Shown in pieces: positions 26,965 through 35,799 of a DNA stretch of 64,000 nucleotides. The stretch is from G020348385 sp964580235. GTDB taxonomy: Bacteria; Acidobacteriota; Aminicenantia; Aminicenantales; Aminicenantaceae. The translations under genes were made by a program, and so were the position numbers. The stretch spans positions 1 to 64,000 of the forward strand of contig CAZOJY010000002.1 in assembly GCA_964580235.1 (NCBI GenBank), written 5' to 3'. How positions within the stretch are numbered: position 1 is the stretch's first letter; every line of letters begins with the position of its first letter. The notes beneath the pieces are model-generated. The model was not told the origin of the DNA. It was given only the letters and a program-made list of their open reading frames with translations, and searched no databases.

Positions 26965-28908
26965 TTACTTGGAGGCTTGTTTTTCGATGCTTCTTATCCT
27001 GGCTGTAACATCTCCATATTCAGGATTCCATTTCAGGACTTCGCCGAACAGCATCAGAGCCTTTTCTGATTCTTTTTTCGCTTCATAAAGGGAAGCAATT
27101 TCATATTTCAATGCATATGCTTGAATGGAATTTCCTCCAACAAGTTTCAGGGCTTTTTCATACCATTTTATAGCCTCGCTGAATTCATTCTTGTGTTTGT
27201 AGCATTCACCCAGGTTCGTGAAACTTTCCATCTCCCATTTTTCATCCTGGGAAGCCAGCATAAACTCCTTAATGGCATCATCAATGAGATCTTGTTCAAA
27301 GTAGGCAATTCCCAGATTGTATCTGGCTTCTAAATCTGCTGTCCCGATTTTTTCATCCACTTTCATTTTGAAATCTGATACAATCGCAGACAATTCCTTT
27401 TCGACAACGGTCGTATCCCCTCTTGTTTGCTGGTAAAAGATATGCTTTATGGCTTCCAGCTCTTCTTCGAGCTGACGGGAAAGGTCAAAGTATCTTTTTT
27501 CACCTGTTTCTTGAGAAACAAGAGGAACGATATCTGTATCGGCAAAGATCTCAGCAGAAGTAAGTTTCTCACCTCTTTCAAACACTCCTGCAGCTTTTTC
27601 TTTGCCCTTCTCCAGCCGCTCCACAATCTCTTCTTCCTTGACCTGCGATGCGATGGCTCCGCGTTCCTTGATTTGTTGTGTAATCCGCACATCATCTGGA
27701 ATTTCTTCGAGTGGTTCAGGTTCGACTTTCTCTGAGTAGGCTTCCAACGGAATGACCTTCGGCTTGTCCTTTTTCTTCTCAGGCAAGACACCGGAAAGTT
27801 CTTCTCGGAGAGGCCCTATTTTCTGATCCATTTTTTTCTTCGTGTATTCCTTCATAAGCCTGCGGGCGACAATCTCGAAACTTTTTTTCTGCTTTTTTTC
27901 CCTGTAAATGCCTGCCAGGCTTTCTAATGAGGGAAGGTGATCTTTCTTGGCCATCAGAATCAGACCGAGGAGGCCGACAGCTTTGTCTTCTTTATGTTTT
28001 TTTACAAGTGTGTCAACGAGAGGTTGGTAGAGTTCGAGAGCTAAATCATATTTTTTTTTCAGAATAAGAACGCGTCCCAGCCGAACTCTTGCTTCGACTT
28101 CCCTGGGTTCGATAGAGAGGATTTTATTAAATATATCTTCTGCCTTTTTGAGCTCTTTATCTTCAAAACATACGTTGCCCAAAAGATACAGAGCTTTTAA
28201 ATTCTCCTTATTTTTTTTGAGGACTTCGTTGACAAGCTTCAGAGCTTCTTTCTTTTTTTTCTCCTGCTTGAACAGATCGATCATGTTTTCCAAAGTCCTG
28301 AGATGATCTTTGTTCAAAGATCTCGCTTTCATAAGGATCTCACCAGCATCCTTTAACGCATTCTTCCTCATCTTGTATTCGGCTGCCTCGTTAAGCTCAT
28401 CCAGAGCTTGATCGACCTGTCCTTCCTTAATGAGCAGCTCGGCCAGATTCATCCGGGATTCCGCATCGTCGCTCTCCAATTTCAACAATTTCCTATAGGC
28501 CTCAATCGCCTCTTCCGATTTTCCTTTCCTGGTGAGCTTTTCAGCAAGATTTGAATACTCAGCCCTTGCTTCGGAGATGAAACCTCGGCCGCAATAAAGA
28601 TCAGCCAATTTTTTCAATGTCTGGATATCGTCGGGAGCTAACCGGCTGATCCTTTTGTATATGGCGATGGATTTTGTGAATATTCCCTTCTTTTCAAAAT
28701 GAGCTGCAATCTTTTTAAACTCTGCGACAGCTTTGCCTGTTTGGTTTGCCTTGATAAACAAATCACCGATGATATTCCAAACCTGAAAATCCTGCTCGTC
28801 CCCTGATAATAGCTTTTGATATTCAGTGATGGCTTCTTCATATTTTTCTTTTTTGATATATTTCTCGGCCAGCGCTTCAATTTTGGCTCTTTCTTTATTT
28901 TGGTTCAT
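26965..28908 (-). CDS. Large TPR-repeat protein
   Basis: A 647-residue soluble protein made largely of tetratricopeptide repeats. The first run covers about 1-370 and a second run about 540-645 (ARYNLGIAYFEQDLIDDAIKEF and TNLGECYKHKNEFSEAIKWYEKAL). They are joined by a charged linker rich in Lys and Glu. No signal peptide is present, so it is cytoplasmic. Its start overlaps the end of rnhB by four bases (ATGA), which places it at the tail of the rpsP operon. TPR proteins scaffold complexes; the partners are unknown. Confidence 0.85.
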   Translation of the reverse strand: MNQNKERAKIEALAEKYIKKEKYEEAITEYQKLLSGDEQDFQVWNIIGDLFIKANQTGKAVAEFKKIAAHFEKKGIFTKSIAIYKRISRLAPDDIQTLKKLADLYCGRGFISEARAEYSNLAEKLTRKGKSEEAIEAYRKLLKLESDDAESRMNLAELLIKEGQVDQALDELNEAAEYKMRKNALKDAGEILMKARSLNKDHLRTLENMIDLFKQEKKKKEALKLVNEVLKKNKENLKALYLLGNVCFEDKELKKAEDIFNKILSIEPREVEARVRLGRVLILKKKYDLALELYQPLVDTLVKKHKEDKAVGLLGLILMAKKDHLPSLESLAGIYREKKQKKSFEIVARRLMKEYTKKKMDQKIGPLREELSGVLPEKKKDKPKVIPLEAYSEKVEPEPLEEIPDDVRITQQIKERGAIASQVKEEEIVERLEKGKEKAAGVFERGEKLTSAEIFADTDIVPLVSQETGEKRYFDLSRQLEEELEAIKHIFYQQTRGDTTVVEKELSAIVSDFKMKVDEKIGTADLEARYNLGIAYFEQDLIDDAIKEFMLASQDEKWEMESFTNLGECYKHKNEFSEAIKWYEKALKLVGGNSIQAYALKYEIASLYEAKKESEKALMLFGEVLKWNPEYGDVTARIRSIEKQASK

Positions 28909-29561
28909 TCTTTTTCTTGATTCAATGGACGGAAGGAAAACCGATGGAAAACTGTCGGACCTTTTTTTTCAAGAGCCCGAAAATGATCCCTTGTTCCATA
29001 CCCTTTGTGTTTCGAAAGAAAATATCCTTCATAAATGCTATCCAGATGGCTTATCATTTGGTCTCGAAGCACTTTGGCAATAATAGAAGCAGCAGCTACC
29101 GAAATACTCCTCCGATCCCCCTGTCGCAACCCCAACTGTTCATGAGATGTTCCGGGCAGTTGGAAACCATCCACGAGCAGAAAATCCGGGTAAAACGACA
29201 TTTTTTGGACCGCTCTCCTCATAGCTTTAAAAGAGGCCTGATGTATGTTTTCTTCATCTATCTCTCTGTTTGTTGCCCACCCGATCCCGACAGCTTTTGC
29301 CGAAGCCAGGATGACTTTTGCCAATCTTTGCCTTTTTTGAGGCGTCAAAAGCTTGGAATCATCGATCTCCGGAATCCACAGCTCCCTGCTGTTTCGGATG
29401 AAATCACCCGAGAACATCAAAGACACGGCAACAACAGGGCCAAAAAGAGCGCCTCTTCCCGCTTCATCGATACCTGCAATGTTTTTATAACCTTTCTGGA
29501 GCAATTTTTCTTCGATCCGAAAATCTGCCACTTCTGGACTACCAATTTTATTAAACCACAT
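28905..29561 (-). CDS. rnhB: Ribonuclease HII
   Basis: A 218-residue nuclease that cuts RNA in RNA-DNA hybrids and removes misincorporated ribonucleotides. Catalytic acids are Asp32 and Glu33 in AGIDEAGRGALFGP, with further conserved acids in DDSKLL and LLVDGF. The length is typical. It follows rplS by 67 bp, and the TPR gene starts within its stop. Confidence 0.96.
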   Translation of the reverse strand: MWFNKIGSPEVADFRIEEKLLQKGYKNIAGIDEAGRGALFGPVVAVSLMFSGDFIRNSRELWIPEIDDSKLLTPQKRQRLAKVILASAKAVGIGWATNREIDEENIHQASFKAMRRAVQKMSFYPDFLLVDGFQLPGTSHEQLGLRQGDRRSISVAAASIIAKVLRDQMISHLDSIYEGYFLSKHKGYGTRDHFRALEKKGPTVFHRFSFRPLNQEKE

Positions 29562-29628
29562 CCCATCTATTTAGTCGAATTTTGAGCTCATAAATGGGGG
29601 ACATATATGAGCGATGCCACTTTTTTTT

Positions 29629-29973
29629 CTATCTTGCCTCTTTTAATCTAGCCGCTTTCCCCTTCAAGTTCCGGAGGTAATACAGTTTAGCACGCCTAAC
29701 CTTTCCCCGTCTCACGACCTCGATTTTTTTAATCATCTTGGAATGAAGCGGAAATACTCTCTCCACTCCTACTCCAAAAGAAATTTTTCGGACCGTAAAG
29801 GTGGCACCAACTCCCGTGTTTCTTTTGGCGATCACATTCCCTCGAAAAATCTGGATTCTCTCTTTTTCTCCTTCGCGGATGATCACGTGCACTTTGACAG
29901 TGTCTCCGACCTTAAAAGGATCAAGACTTTTAATAATTAATTGTCCATCCTCAACTATATTCATTAGGCTCAT
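29629..29973 (-). CDS. rplS: 50S ribosomal protein L19
   Basis: A 114-residue ribosomal protein at the 30S-50S interface. Conserved parts are FKVGDTVKVHVIIREGEKERIQIFRG (in part) and VERVFPLHSKMIKKIEVVRR. It overlaps trmD by four bases (ATGA), the standard arrangement of this operon. Confidence 0.97.
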   Translation of the reverse strand: MSLMNIVEDGQLIIKSLDPFKVGDTVKVHVIIREGEKERIQIFRGNVIAKRNTGVGATFTVRKISFGVGVERVFPLHSKMIKKIEVVRRGKVRRAKLYYLRNLKGKAARLKEAR

Positions 29974-30707
29974 TTTGGCTTCCTTCCTTTGTGTATTTCT
30001 TCCAATATTTTTTTTTCTTCGGGAGATATTTTTTTTTGTTCGATTAGGTCAGGCCTTAAGCGCCATGTTTTTTCCAAGGCCTTTCTCCTTCGCCAATCTT
30101 GAATCTTTTTATGATCTCCAGAAAATAGAACGTCTGGAACGGTCATTCCTCTAAAGTCTCGCGGTCGAGTATAGTGGGGAAAATCATAAAGTCCTTCAAT
30201 AAATGATTCTTGTCTGACAGACTCAGCCTTTCCGACAACGCGAGGAACAAATCGCGATACAGCATCTATGATTACCCATGCTGCTGGCTCTCCTCCAGTG
30301 AGAACATAATCACCTACCGATATTTCTTCTGTCGCAAGGTGTTCCTTCACTCTTTCATCTACTCCTTCATACCGGCCGCATATCAGAATTATCCCCGCCA
30401 TTCGGGCCAGCTCTTCTGCCATGCAGCTGTCAAATTTCCTCCCTTGGGGAGAAAGCAAATAAACTGGGACGTCTTGCCTCTCTCGAATCTTTGCGACGGC
30501 GGAAAATATGGGTTCTGGTTTTAAAACCATGCCTTGACCTCCGCCGAAGGGCCGATCGTCCACCTGCTTGTGCTTCGAGTCGGAAAAATTTCTCAAGTCG
30601 TGCACTTTAACTGCGATCAAACCTTTTTCCAAAGCTTTTTTAACCACACCTCCTGAAAATAAACTCCCAAACATATCAGGAAAGATTGTAATTATATCAA
30701 ATCTCAT
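29970..30707 (-). CDS. trmD: tRNA (guanine37-N1)-methyltransferase
   Basis: A 245-residue SPOUT methyltransferase that makes m1G37 in tRNAs reading CNN codons, guarding against frameshifts. Seen: MRFDIITIFPDMF at the start, the knot loops GQGMVLKPEPIF, ICGRYEGVDERV and SVGDYVLTGGEPAA, and HYTRPRDFRG. The lysine-rich C-terminal end is encoded by two runs of nine A that keep frame. It overlaps rimM by 11 bases. Confidence 0.97.
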   Translation of the reverse strand: MRFDIITIFPDMFGSLFSGGVVKKALEKGLIAVKVHDLRNFSDSKHKQVDDRPFGGGQGMVLKPEPIFSAVAKIRERQDVPVYLLSPQGRKFDSCMAEELARMAGIILICGRYEGVDERVKEHLATEEISVGDYVLTGGEPAAWVIIDAVSRFVPRVVGKAESVRQESFIEGLYDFPHYTRPRDFRGMTVPDVLFSGDHKKIQDWRRRKALEKTWRLRPDLIEQKKISPEEKKILEEIHKGRKPK

Positions 30708-31204
30708 TCAAGTCCAAAAGCCCATCGGGTGGATCGATGACAATCTCTCTTTTTTCAAGATTCACTTTAACACAAATGGACGCTGTGAAGGGGATAAACA
30801 TTTTCCTCTTTCCTTTCTCAACAATCAAGAGATCGTTCTCTTTAATGAAAAGAATATCGCTGATTAATCCGATCTCATTCCCGCTTTCCGTAATCACAGA
30901 ACAGCCTTTGAGTTGGAACAGGTAATATTCCCTTTTATTCAGCGGTTGGAGATCTTCCTCTGGAATCCAAATCGCTTGTCCCGCAAAATCACGTGCTTGA
31001 ACAAGGGTGTCAATCCCCCGCAATTTAACGATACAAAATTTCTGGGATGGCCGAAAAAATTCGACCTCAAATTCCTTTAGGTTTTTTTTAACTCTAAAAA
31101 ATACCCTTGAAAAAAAAAGGCTTTTGCAAGCGCTCGGAATGAAGCTTAGCTCTTAGCTCTCCTTGCCTGCCTTGTGTTCTGATAATCCTTCCGATGCTGA
31201 TCAA
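30697..31204 (-). pseudogene. rimM: Ribosome maturation factor RimM, split by a frameshift in a run of nine T
   Basis: RimM assists maturation of the 30S head with S19. Its N-terminal half reads from a TTG at 31204, one base after the khpA stop and with AAAGGA upstream: L(M)ISIGRIIRTQGRQGELRA. It runs into nine T (complement of 31110-31118), after which that frame stops. Removing one T joins it to a second frame (VEFFRPSQKFCIVKLRGIDT) that continues through the PRC-barrel to 30697. The joined product is about 168 residues, normal for RimM. The downstream frame alone would start at an internal codon near 31023 and lack most of the N domain. The break may be a sequencing or assembly error, real inactivation, or slippage that restores frame. 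Overlaps with khpA and trmD are intact. Confidence 0.85.
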
Positions 31205-31205
31205 C

Positions 31206-31442
31206 TTATCCTTTTTCAATGATCTCGAGATTGAATCTTCTTTTCAATTTCATACCTGCTGCACCAAGGATAACTCGAATGGCTCTGGCTGTTCGTCCTT
31301 GTTTGCCGATGACCTTTCCCAAATCTTCTGGGGCAACCTTGAGCTCTAAAATCGTGGTCTGCTCCCCTTCAAGTTGGGAAACCTTTACTTTGTCCGGATT
31401 GTCAACTAAGGATTTGGCGATCAATTCAACGAGTTCTTGCAC
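31206..31442 (-). CDS. khpA: KH-domain RNA-binding protein KhpA
   Basis: A 78-residue single KH-domain protein with the GxxG loop in VIGKQGRTARAIR. KhpA proteins bind RNA, often with KhpB (Jag), and are encoded between rpsP and rimM in many bacteria, as here. The ATG at 31442 follows an AGGAGG-like site just after rpsP (11-bp gap). Confidence 0.95.
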   Translation of the reverse strand: MQELVELIAKSLVDNPDKVKVSQLEGEQTTILELKVAPEDLGKVIGKQGRTARAIRVILGAAGMKLKRRFNLEIIEKG

Positions 31443-31453
31443 TGTAACCTCCT

Positions 31454-31717
31454 TTAAGTTTTCTTATTGGGTTGTTTCGCTGACTTGGAAACTTTATGCA
31501 ATAGAGAGTGAACTGTGTTGGAAGCCTGAGCTCCATGTTCCAACCAGTATTTTGCACGTTCTAAATCCACCTTAATATCCGGAGGCTCCTTCATCGGATC
31601 ATAAAAGCCAAGAATTTCTTTTGCTTTGCTCTCTCGCGGCATCCGCGAATCGGTCACAATAATCCTGTAGAAGGGTTTCTTTTTTGCACCCAACCGCATA
31701 AGTCGAATAGCTACCAT
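31454..31717 (-). CDS. rpsP: 30S ribosomal protein S16
   Basis: From the ATG at 31717 the protein has 87 residues and starts MVAIRLMRLGAKKKPFYRIIV, the family start. AGGAAGTG lies upstream. The frame is open to 31762 but the extra residues overlap the promoter. This is the first gene of the operon rpsP-khpA-rimM-trmD-rplS-rnhB-TPR. Confidence 0.97.
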   Translation of the reverse strand: MVAIRLMRLGAKKKPFYRIIVTDSRMPRESKAKEILGFYDPMKEPPDIKVDLERAKYWLEHGAQASNTVHSLLHKVSKSAKQPNKKT

Positions 31718-31752
31718 TTTTTCAACACTTCCTGATTTTAGTCGAGAATTAG

Positions 31753-31782
31753 ATATTAGCAAAAATGTAAAACAGAAGTCAA
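31753..31782 (-). promoter_or_regulatory. Promoter for the rpsP operon
   Basis: The reverse strand has TTGACT (31782-31777), an 18-base spacer ending in TGC and TAATAT (31758-31753). The start is predicted near 31746, about 30 nt before the rpsP ATG. Confidence 0.6.
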
Positions 31783-31866
31783 CAGATTTCAGGAATCTAG
31801 AAACAATTCTTTTTCAAACAGTAGAGGCTATAAATAACACTATTTTAAAAAAATACTTGTTTTTCC

Positions 31867-31895
31867 TTGACTCTCTATATTCATTTCAATAGGAT
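31867..31895 (+). promoter_or_regulatory. Promoter for the secreted beta-barrel-like protein gene
   Basis: TTGACT (31867-31872), a 17-base spacer and TAGGAT (31890-31895). The leader to the ATG at 31949 would be about 47 nt. Confidence 0.45.
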
Positions 31896-31948
31896 ATCTT
31901 TCTCATTGCTTTTCCCTCGCTGGCAAAACAATCCGAAAAGAGGCATGG

Positions 31949-32452
31949 ATGAAGGATCGGAAAGGAGTCGTTTATTTTGTTCTGGCGGCTTTTTTTCTTT
32001 TTTTTGCCCTCCCTGCAGCCGCTGGTCATCCGATATCCCAGAAGAAAAAAAAGGGAGATATCAGCGTAACTTTCGGACCTGTCTCAAACACCGAAAACCT
32101 GCCTGGATCGATCGGGATTATAAAAACCATTGCCTGGCGTCCTCTCACTCAATGGATCTCCATAGGAGGCTGTGTGGGCATCGTCCAGAATGAGGTGCCC
32201 ATAATGGCCAATCTAACCCTTAACATTCCCCTGAAATGGGTTGAACCATTTGCCACAGCAGGACTGGGAATAGACTTTCAGAACTTGAGTTCGGCAAAAA
32301 ATTACGGTGGGGGCATAAAAATAAGAGTCACACAACGCGCTGCCGCTATTGTTGAATACAGAAACGTAAAAATTAATAATACGAGCAGATTACACAGCAA
32401 ACACTCATTAAATCTGGAGTATATCGGAGCGGGAATCACCTATTATTTTTAA
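31949..32452 (+). CDS. Small outer-membrane beta-barrel-like protein
   Basis: A 167-residue protein with a signal peptide (VVYFVLAAFFLFFALPAAAG). The mature part has alternating hydrophobic and polar strands (VEPFATAGLGIDF, AAAIVEYRNVKIN, LNLEYIGAGITYYF) and a C-terminal Phe. These are marks of small outer-membrane beta-barrels of the OmpW/porin-like type. No specific family is recognised. It converges on ffh with a 24-bp gap. Confidence 0.75.
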   Translation: MKDRKGVVYFVLAAFFLFFALPAAAGHPISQKKKKGDISVTFGPVSNTENLPGSIGIIKTIAWRPLTQWISIGGCVGIVQNEVPIMANLTLNIPLKWVEPFATAGLGIDFQNLSSAKNYGGGIKIRVTQRAAAIVEYRNVKINNTSRLHSKHSLNLEYIGAGITYYF

Positions 32453-32476
32453 AAAATCCAATCTCATAAAATTCGT

Positions 32477-33808
32477 TCAATGGGAAGGGGGCAAATTGGA
32501 AAGAAGTTTCTGGAATTGAGACCTTTTCATCATTTTTTTCATTTCAAAAAATTGTTTCAGCAGCTGATTGACTTCGGAAACAGGTCTGCCGCTTCCTCTC
32601 GCGATGCGAGCACGGCGGCTGCCGCCTACGATTTTAGGATTTTCCCTCTCGTTTACAGTCATGGAATTGATGATGGCTTCGAAATAGACGATTTTTTTGT
32701 CATCAATGCTCAAATTGGAGACATTTTTGAACATCCCTCCAGAGGGCAACATGTGGAGAAATTGGGATATTGACCCCATTTTTTTTAGCTGAACGAGCTG
32801 TTTTTTAAAATCTTCCAGAGTGAATTCTTGTTTCCGGAGTTTCCGCGCAATCTCCTCAGCCTCCTTCACATCTGCTTGTTTCTCCGCTTTTTCAATCAGG
32901 GTGAGCATATCTCCCATGCCAAGTATGCGAGAGGCCATCCGTTCGGGATGAAAGACGTCCAGCTTATCGAATTTTTCCCCAACACCCACGAACTTTATAG
33001 GTTTACCCGTAACAGAAACCATTGAGAGAGCCGCACCACCACGAGCGTCCCCATCGAGTTTCGTCAAAATGATGGCTGTCAACCCAATTTTATCTCCAAA
33101 TAGCTGGGCACTTTTCACCGCATCTTGCCCTGTCATCGAATCTCCGACAAAAATGACCTCTGCGGGTTCGAGGATGTCCTTGACCATCCGGAGCTCTTCC
33201 ATCAGCTCTTCATCCACGTGAAGCCGCCCGGCTGTGTCTACAATCAGCGGATCATGGTGCCGAGTTTTGGCATGCAGGAGAACATCTTTCAGGGCCTTTT
33301 GTGGTGATGCCATCTGTTCTCTGGAGAGGGCATAAAAGGAGAGCTTGAGCTCATCGGCAATCATTTTCAATTGATCTTGGGCTGCGGGTCTTTTCAGGTC
33401 AAACGAAACCAGGAGAGGATTTTTTTGGAGGTTCCGTACCCAGCTGGCCAATTTTCCGCACGTTGTTGTTTTGCCCGAACCCTGAAGGCCGACGAGCATG
33501 AACACAGAGGGAGGTAAACTTTGAAATTCCAATTTTTTAGCGCTCCGGCCCAAGATAGATGTTAGTTCATCACGGACGATTTTTATGACATGCTGGGCAG
33601 GAGTAAGACTATTGAGCACCTTTTGATCCAGAGCTCTTTCTTTGATTTTGGCCTCAAATTCTCTGACAACTTTGTAATTTACATCGGCCTCGAGTAGGGC
33701 CATGCGCAGCATTTTCAAAGCTTCAGACATGTTCCTCTCAGTGATTTTTCCCTCACCACGCAGGAATTTCATGACCTTCTGCAAGCGATTGGATAACTGA
33801 TCAAGCAT
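32477..33808 (-). CDS. ffh: Signal recognition particle protein Ffh
   Basis: A 443-residue SRP54-type GTPase that targets nascent membrane proteins with the 4.5S RNA and FtsY. It has the N bundle, a P-loop GLQGSGKT (107-114), DTAGRLHVDEELM, TKLDGDARGG, and the Met-rich M domain ending in RGSGRPVSEVNQLLKQF and MKKMMKRSQF. In many bacteria ffh belongs to the rpsP operon; here a short divergently oriented gene separates them and ffh has its own promoter. Confidence 0.97.
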   Translation of the reverse strand: MLDQLSNRLQKVMKFLRGEGKITERNMSEALKMLRMALLEADVNYKVVREFEAKIKERALDQKVLNSLTPAQHVIKIVRDELTSILGRSAKKLEFQSLPPSVFMLVGLQGSGKTTTCGKLASWVRNLQKNPLLVSFDLKRPAAQDQLKMIADELKLSFYALSREQMASPQKALKDVLLHAKTRHHDPLIVDTAGRLHVDEELMEELRMVKDILEPAEVIFVGDSMTGQDAVKSAQLFGDKIGLTAIILTKLDGDARGGAALSMVSVTGKPIKFVGVGEKFDKLDVFHPERMASRILGMGDMLTLIEKAEKQADVKEAEEIARKLRKQEFTLEDFKKQLVQLKKMGSISQFLHMLPSGGMFKNVSNLSIDDKKIVYFEAIINSMTVNERENPKIVGGSRRARIARGSGRPVSEVNQLLKQFFEMKKMMKRSQFQKLLSNLPPSH

Positions 33809-33837
33809 TGTATTCTCTTTTCTTAAAGTGCATCCTT

Positions 33838-33867
33838 ATGCTAAGCGAAAGCCTCTTTGGAAGTCAA
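33838..33867 (-). promoter_or_regulatory. Promoter for ffh
   Basis: The reverse strand has TTGACT (33867-33862), an 18-base spacer and TAGCAT (33843-33838). The start is predicted near 33831, about 23 nt before the ATG at 33808. Confidence 0.5.
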
Positions 33868-33955
33868 CAGAAGAACAAAAGGGGAATTCAATTTATTTGT
33901 CCCCAGAATAAGTCACAAAAAGTGCTTCATGTCCGATCATCAGTCTGGTATGATT

Positions 33956-33971
33956 TGGCATGAAGTTTGCT
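33956..33971 (+). promoter_or_regulatory. Sigma-54-type (-24/-12) promoter
   Basis: TGGCATGAAGTTTGCT fits the sigma-54 consensus TGGCAC-N5-TTGCW. It has one mismatch in the -24 part, and the GG and GC pairs are exactly 12 bases apart. The start would be near 33982, just before the Shine-Dalgarno GGGGGAG and the ATG at 33996. A weaker sigma-70-like TGGTATGAT overlaps at 33946-33954. Confidence 0.6.
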
Positions 33972-33995
33972 TGGTGAATAATGGGGGAGAAAAAA

Positions 33996-35576
33996 ATGAC
34001 AAAATTCATATCAAAAATCTCTAGGACCGCATTGATCGCCTGTTTCTTGCTATCGACGTTTTATGCATTTATTCTCTATCCCTATCCATCGGATAATATG
34101 CCTCAAGAAGAGGTCACCGTCGTCGCCGTCGAAATTCCTGTCCGTGTCCTTCACAAGGGGAAATTTGTGAGGAATCTGACCAGAGAAGATTTTGAAATCT
34201 ATGAGAACGGCATCCTCCAGCCAATTACCGGGTTTGAAGTCCGGTCGAGAAGGATATCTCTTCCGGTCGATGTATCCACAGAAGAATTGAAGATCTCACC
34301 TGAAAAACGGTTTTTTCTTCTCATTTTCAACATATTTGATTATCAAGACTATGTGGGAGAAGCCATCGATTATTTCTTCGCCAACACTTTCCGGAAAGGC
34401 GATCGGATCGTCATCCTTACAGAGGGAAATCTTTTTAATATAGAGACGGGGAAAGGCCCTACAGAGGTGGCTCAGGGCGTCAAGGACATGCTAAAAAAAT
34501 TCAAAGTCATCTCGACCATGCAAATTCTCAGCGCCTACCAAAATCTGAGAAGTGAAGCCGACCGACTTATTCTTGCATTAATGGAAGCGGGCGGCCGGTC
34601 GATTCCTTGGGATCAAGCTATCCTTGCGTTCTATAGAAACTACGAAAGAATCTGGGTGGAATACAAGAAGCAGTTCATCACGCCAGATCTCGAGCTCTAC
34701 CGGAGCATTATCAAAAGAATCAAAGCCGAAGAAGGGGAGAAATGGGCATTGTGTTTCCAGCAAAGGGATATGTTCCCTAAACTTAAAAATGAGGGGCGCC
34801 TTGAAAGACTCATCAGGGACAAAGTGGACACGCCGAGCGACAATCCTATGATAACGACTCAACAACGCAATGTCAGAAGCATGCAGATGCAACTGCAAAG
34901 ACTCTTCGATGTTTCAGGAGACATGCCTACCGGAGCACTGAAAAACCTCTTTATGGAAGCCAACATCACCTTCCATCTTCTCCTCTTGAAATCCCACAGG
35001 ACATTGGTGGAAAAAGATTTTGAGTTGGGGGAAGTCAGCCAGGATTACGAGGATTACTTCCGCCAGATAAGTTATTCCACGGGAGGCCATACAGCTTTTT
35101 CCAACAAGGTCATAGAAGCCATGATCGAGGCATCCCAAACCGAAGACTATTATTATCTTCTGGTTTATTCTCCAAAAGAAGACCCCACAAAAAAGCCTTT
35201 GACCATCGATGTCAAAGTGAACCAGAAAGGTGTTGATATCATCCACCTCAAACATTTTCTCAGGGAAAAAGTCCTCCCCATCTCCATCGTCCATTTCGAT
35301 TCCGGCCGGAAAACCATCAAATTCTCCCTCATCAATTACCAGAGGATCAAGATGGAAGACAAGCAAGCGGGAATCGCTCAGGTTCAAATTACCCTATTCG
35401 ATAAAGATTCGAACAAGGTCTTTGAGGATGCCAAAGTCCTTCAACTCATCAAAGACCAGACCCATATTTCTATTCCTTTCAGTCAGCTCAAGTCCGGCTC
35501 CTACTTCATTATCATTCAGGTGATCGATAAGATCACCAACAGCGTGGACGTCTTCTCCAAGCAGATAAAGCTTTAG
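33996..35576 (+). CDS. Secreted VWFA-type domain protein (acidobacterial VWFA-related family)
   Basis: From the ATG at 33996 (Shine-Dalgarno GGGGGAG) the protein has 526 residues. A signal anchor (ALIACFLLSTFYAFILYPYP) is followed by the family start EVTVVAVEIPVRVLHKG and LTREDFEIYENGILQPITGF. These are typical of the VWFA-related proteins numerous in Acidobacteriota. The strand that should carry the DxSxS metal site reads FLLIFNIFDYQD, so the MIDAS appears lost. The C-terminal third has an immunoglobulin-like sandwich pattern. It probably acts in the periplasm or on the surface; no substrate is known. A sigma-54-type promoter precedes it, which is unusual for this family. Confidence 0.85.
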   Translation: MTKFISKISRTALIACFLLSTFYAFILYPYPSDNMPQEEVTVVAVEIPVRVLHKGKFVRNLTREDFEIYENGILQPITGFEVRSRRISLPVDVSTEELKISPEKRFFLLIFNIFDYQDYVGEAIDYFFANTFRKGDRIVILTEGNLFNIETGKGPTEVAQGVKDMLKKFKVISTMQILSAYQNLRSEADRLILALMEAGGRSIPWDQAILAFYRNYERIWVEYKKQFITPDLELYRSIIKRIKAEEGEKWALCFQQRDMFPKLKNEGRLERLIRDKVDTPSDNPMITTQQRNVRSMQMQLQRLFDVSGDMPTGALKNLFMEANITFHLLLLKSHRTLVEKDFELGEVSQDYEDYFRQISYSTGGHTAFSNKVIEAMIEASQTEDYYYLLVYSPKEDPTKKPLTIDVKVNQKGVDIIHLKHFLREKVLPISIVHFDSGRKTIKFSLINYQRIKMEDKQAGIAQVQITLFDKDSNKVFEDAKVLQLIKDQTHISIPFSQLKSGSYFIIIQVIDKITNSVDVFSKQIKL

Positions 35577-35733
35577 GTTTTTCCTTGTTTTCAAATTCAG
35601 GCAATCGAGCCGAAATTGATGAAAAATGATCATTGGAGGAGGGTGTTAAGCGACACGGGTGCAAAACCATTCCTAAAAGCCAAATTAAAGGCCTTTTGTT
35701 TTGGCATCACGGAAATAGAGCTGCTGACGCCTC

Positions 35734-35762
35734 TTGACATTTATTCCCATTGTGATTAAGGT
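35734..35762 (+). promoter_or_regulatory. Possible promoter for accB-accC
   Basis: A perfect TTGACA (35734-35739) is followed by 17 bases and the weak hexamer TAAGGT (35757-35762). A better TATATC lies too far away (22 bases). The leader to the ATG at 35800 would be about 30 nt. Apart from this, the 223 bp after the VWFA gene hold only a short AAAGGCCTTT palindrome. Confidence 0.35.
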
Positions 35763-35799
35763 ATATCTACTTTTTTCAAAGCCTTTTGAGGTGAATAAG

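Noticed and set aside
35640..35720. Terminator after the VWFA gene at the AAAGGCCTTT palindrome
   Set aside because: The palindrome has no loop and no T-run placed for termination.
35734..35799. N-terminal extension of AccB
   Set aside because: The upstream TTG is part of a perfect TTGACA, and the family start lies at the ATG at 35800 with GAGGTG upstream.
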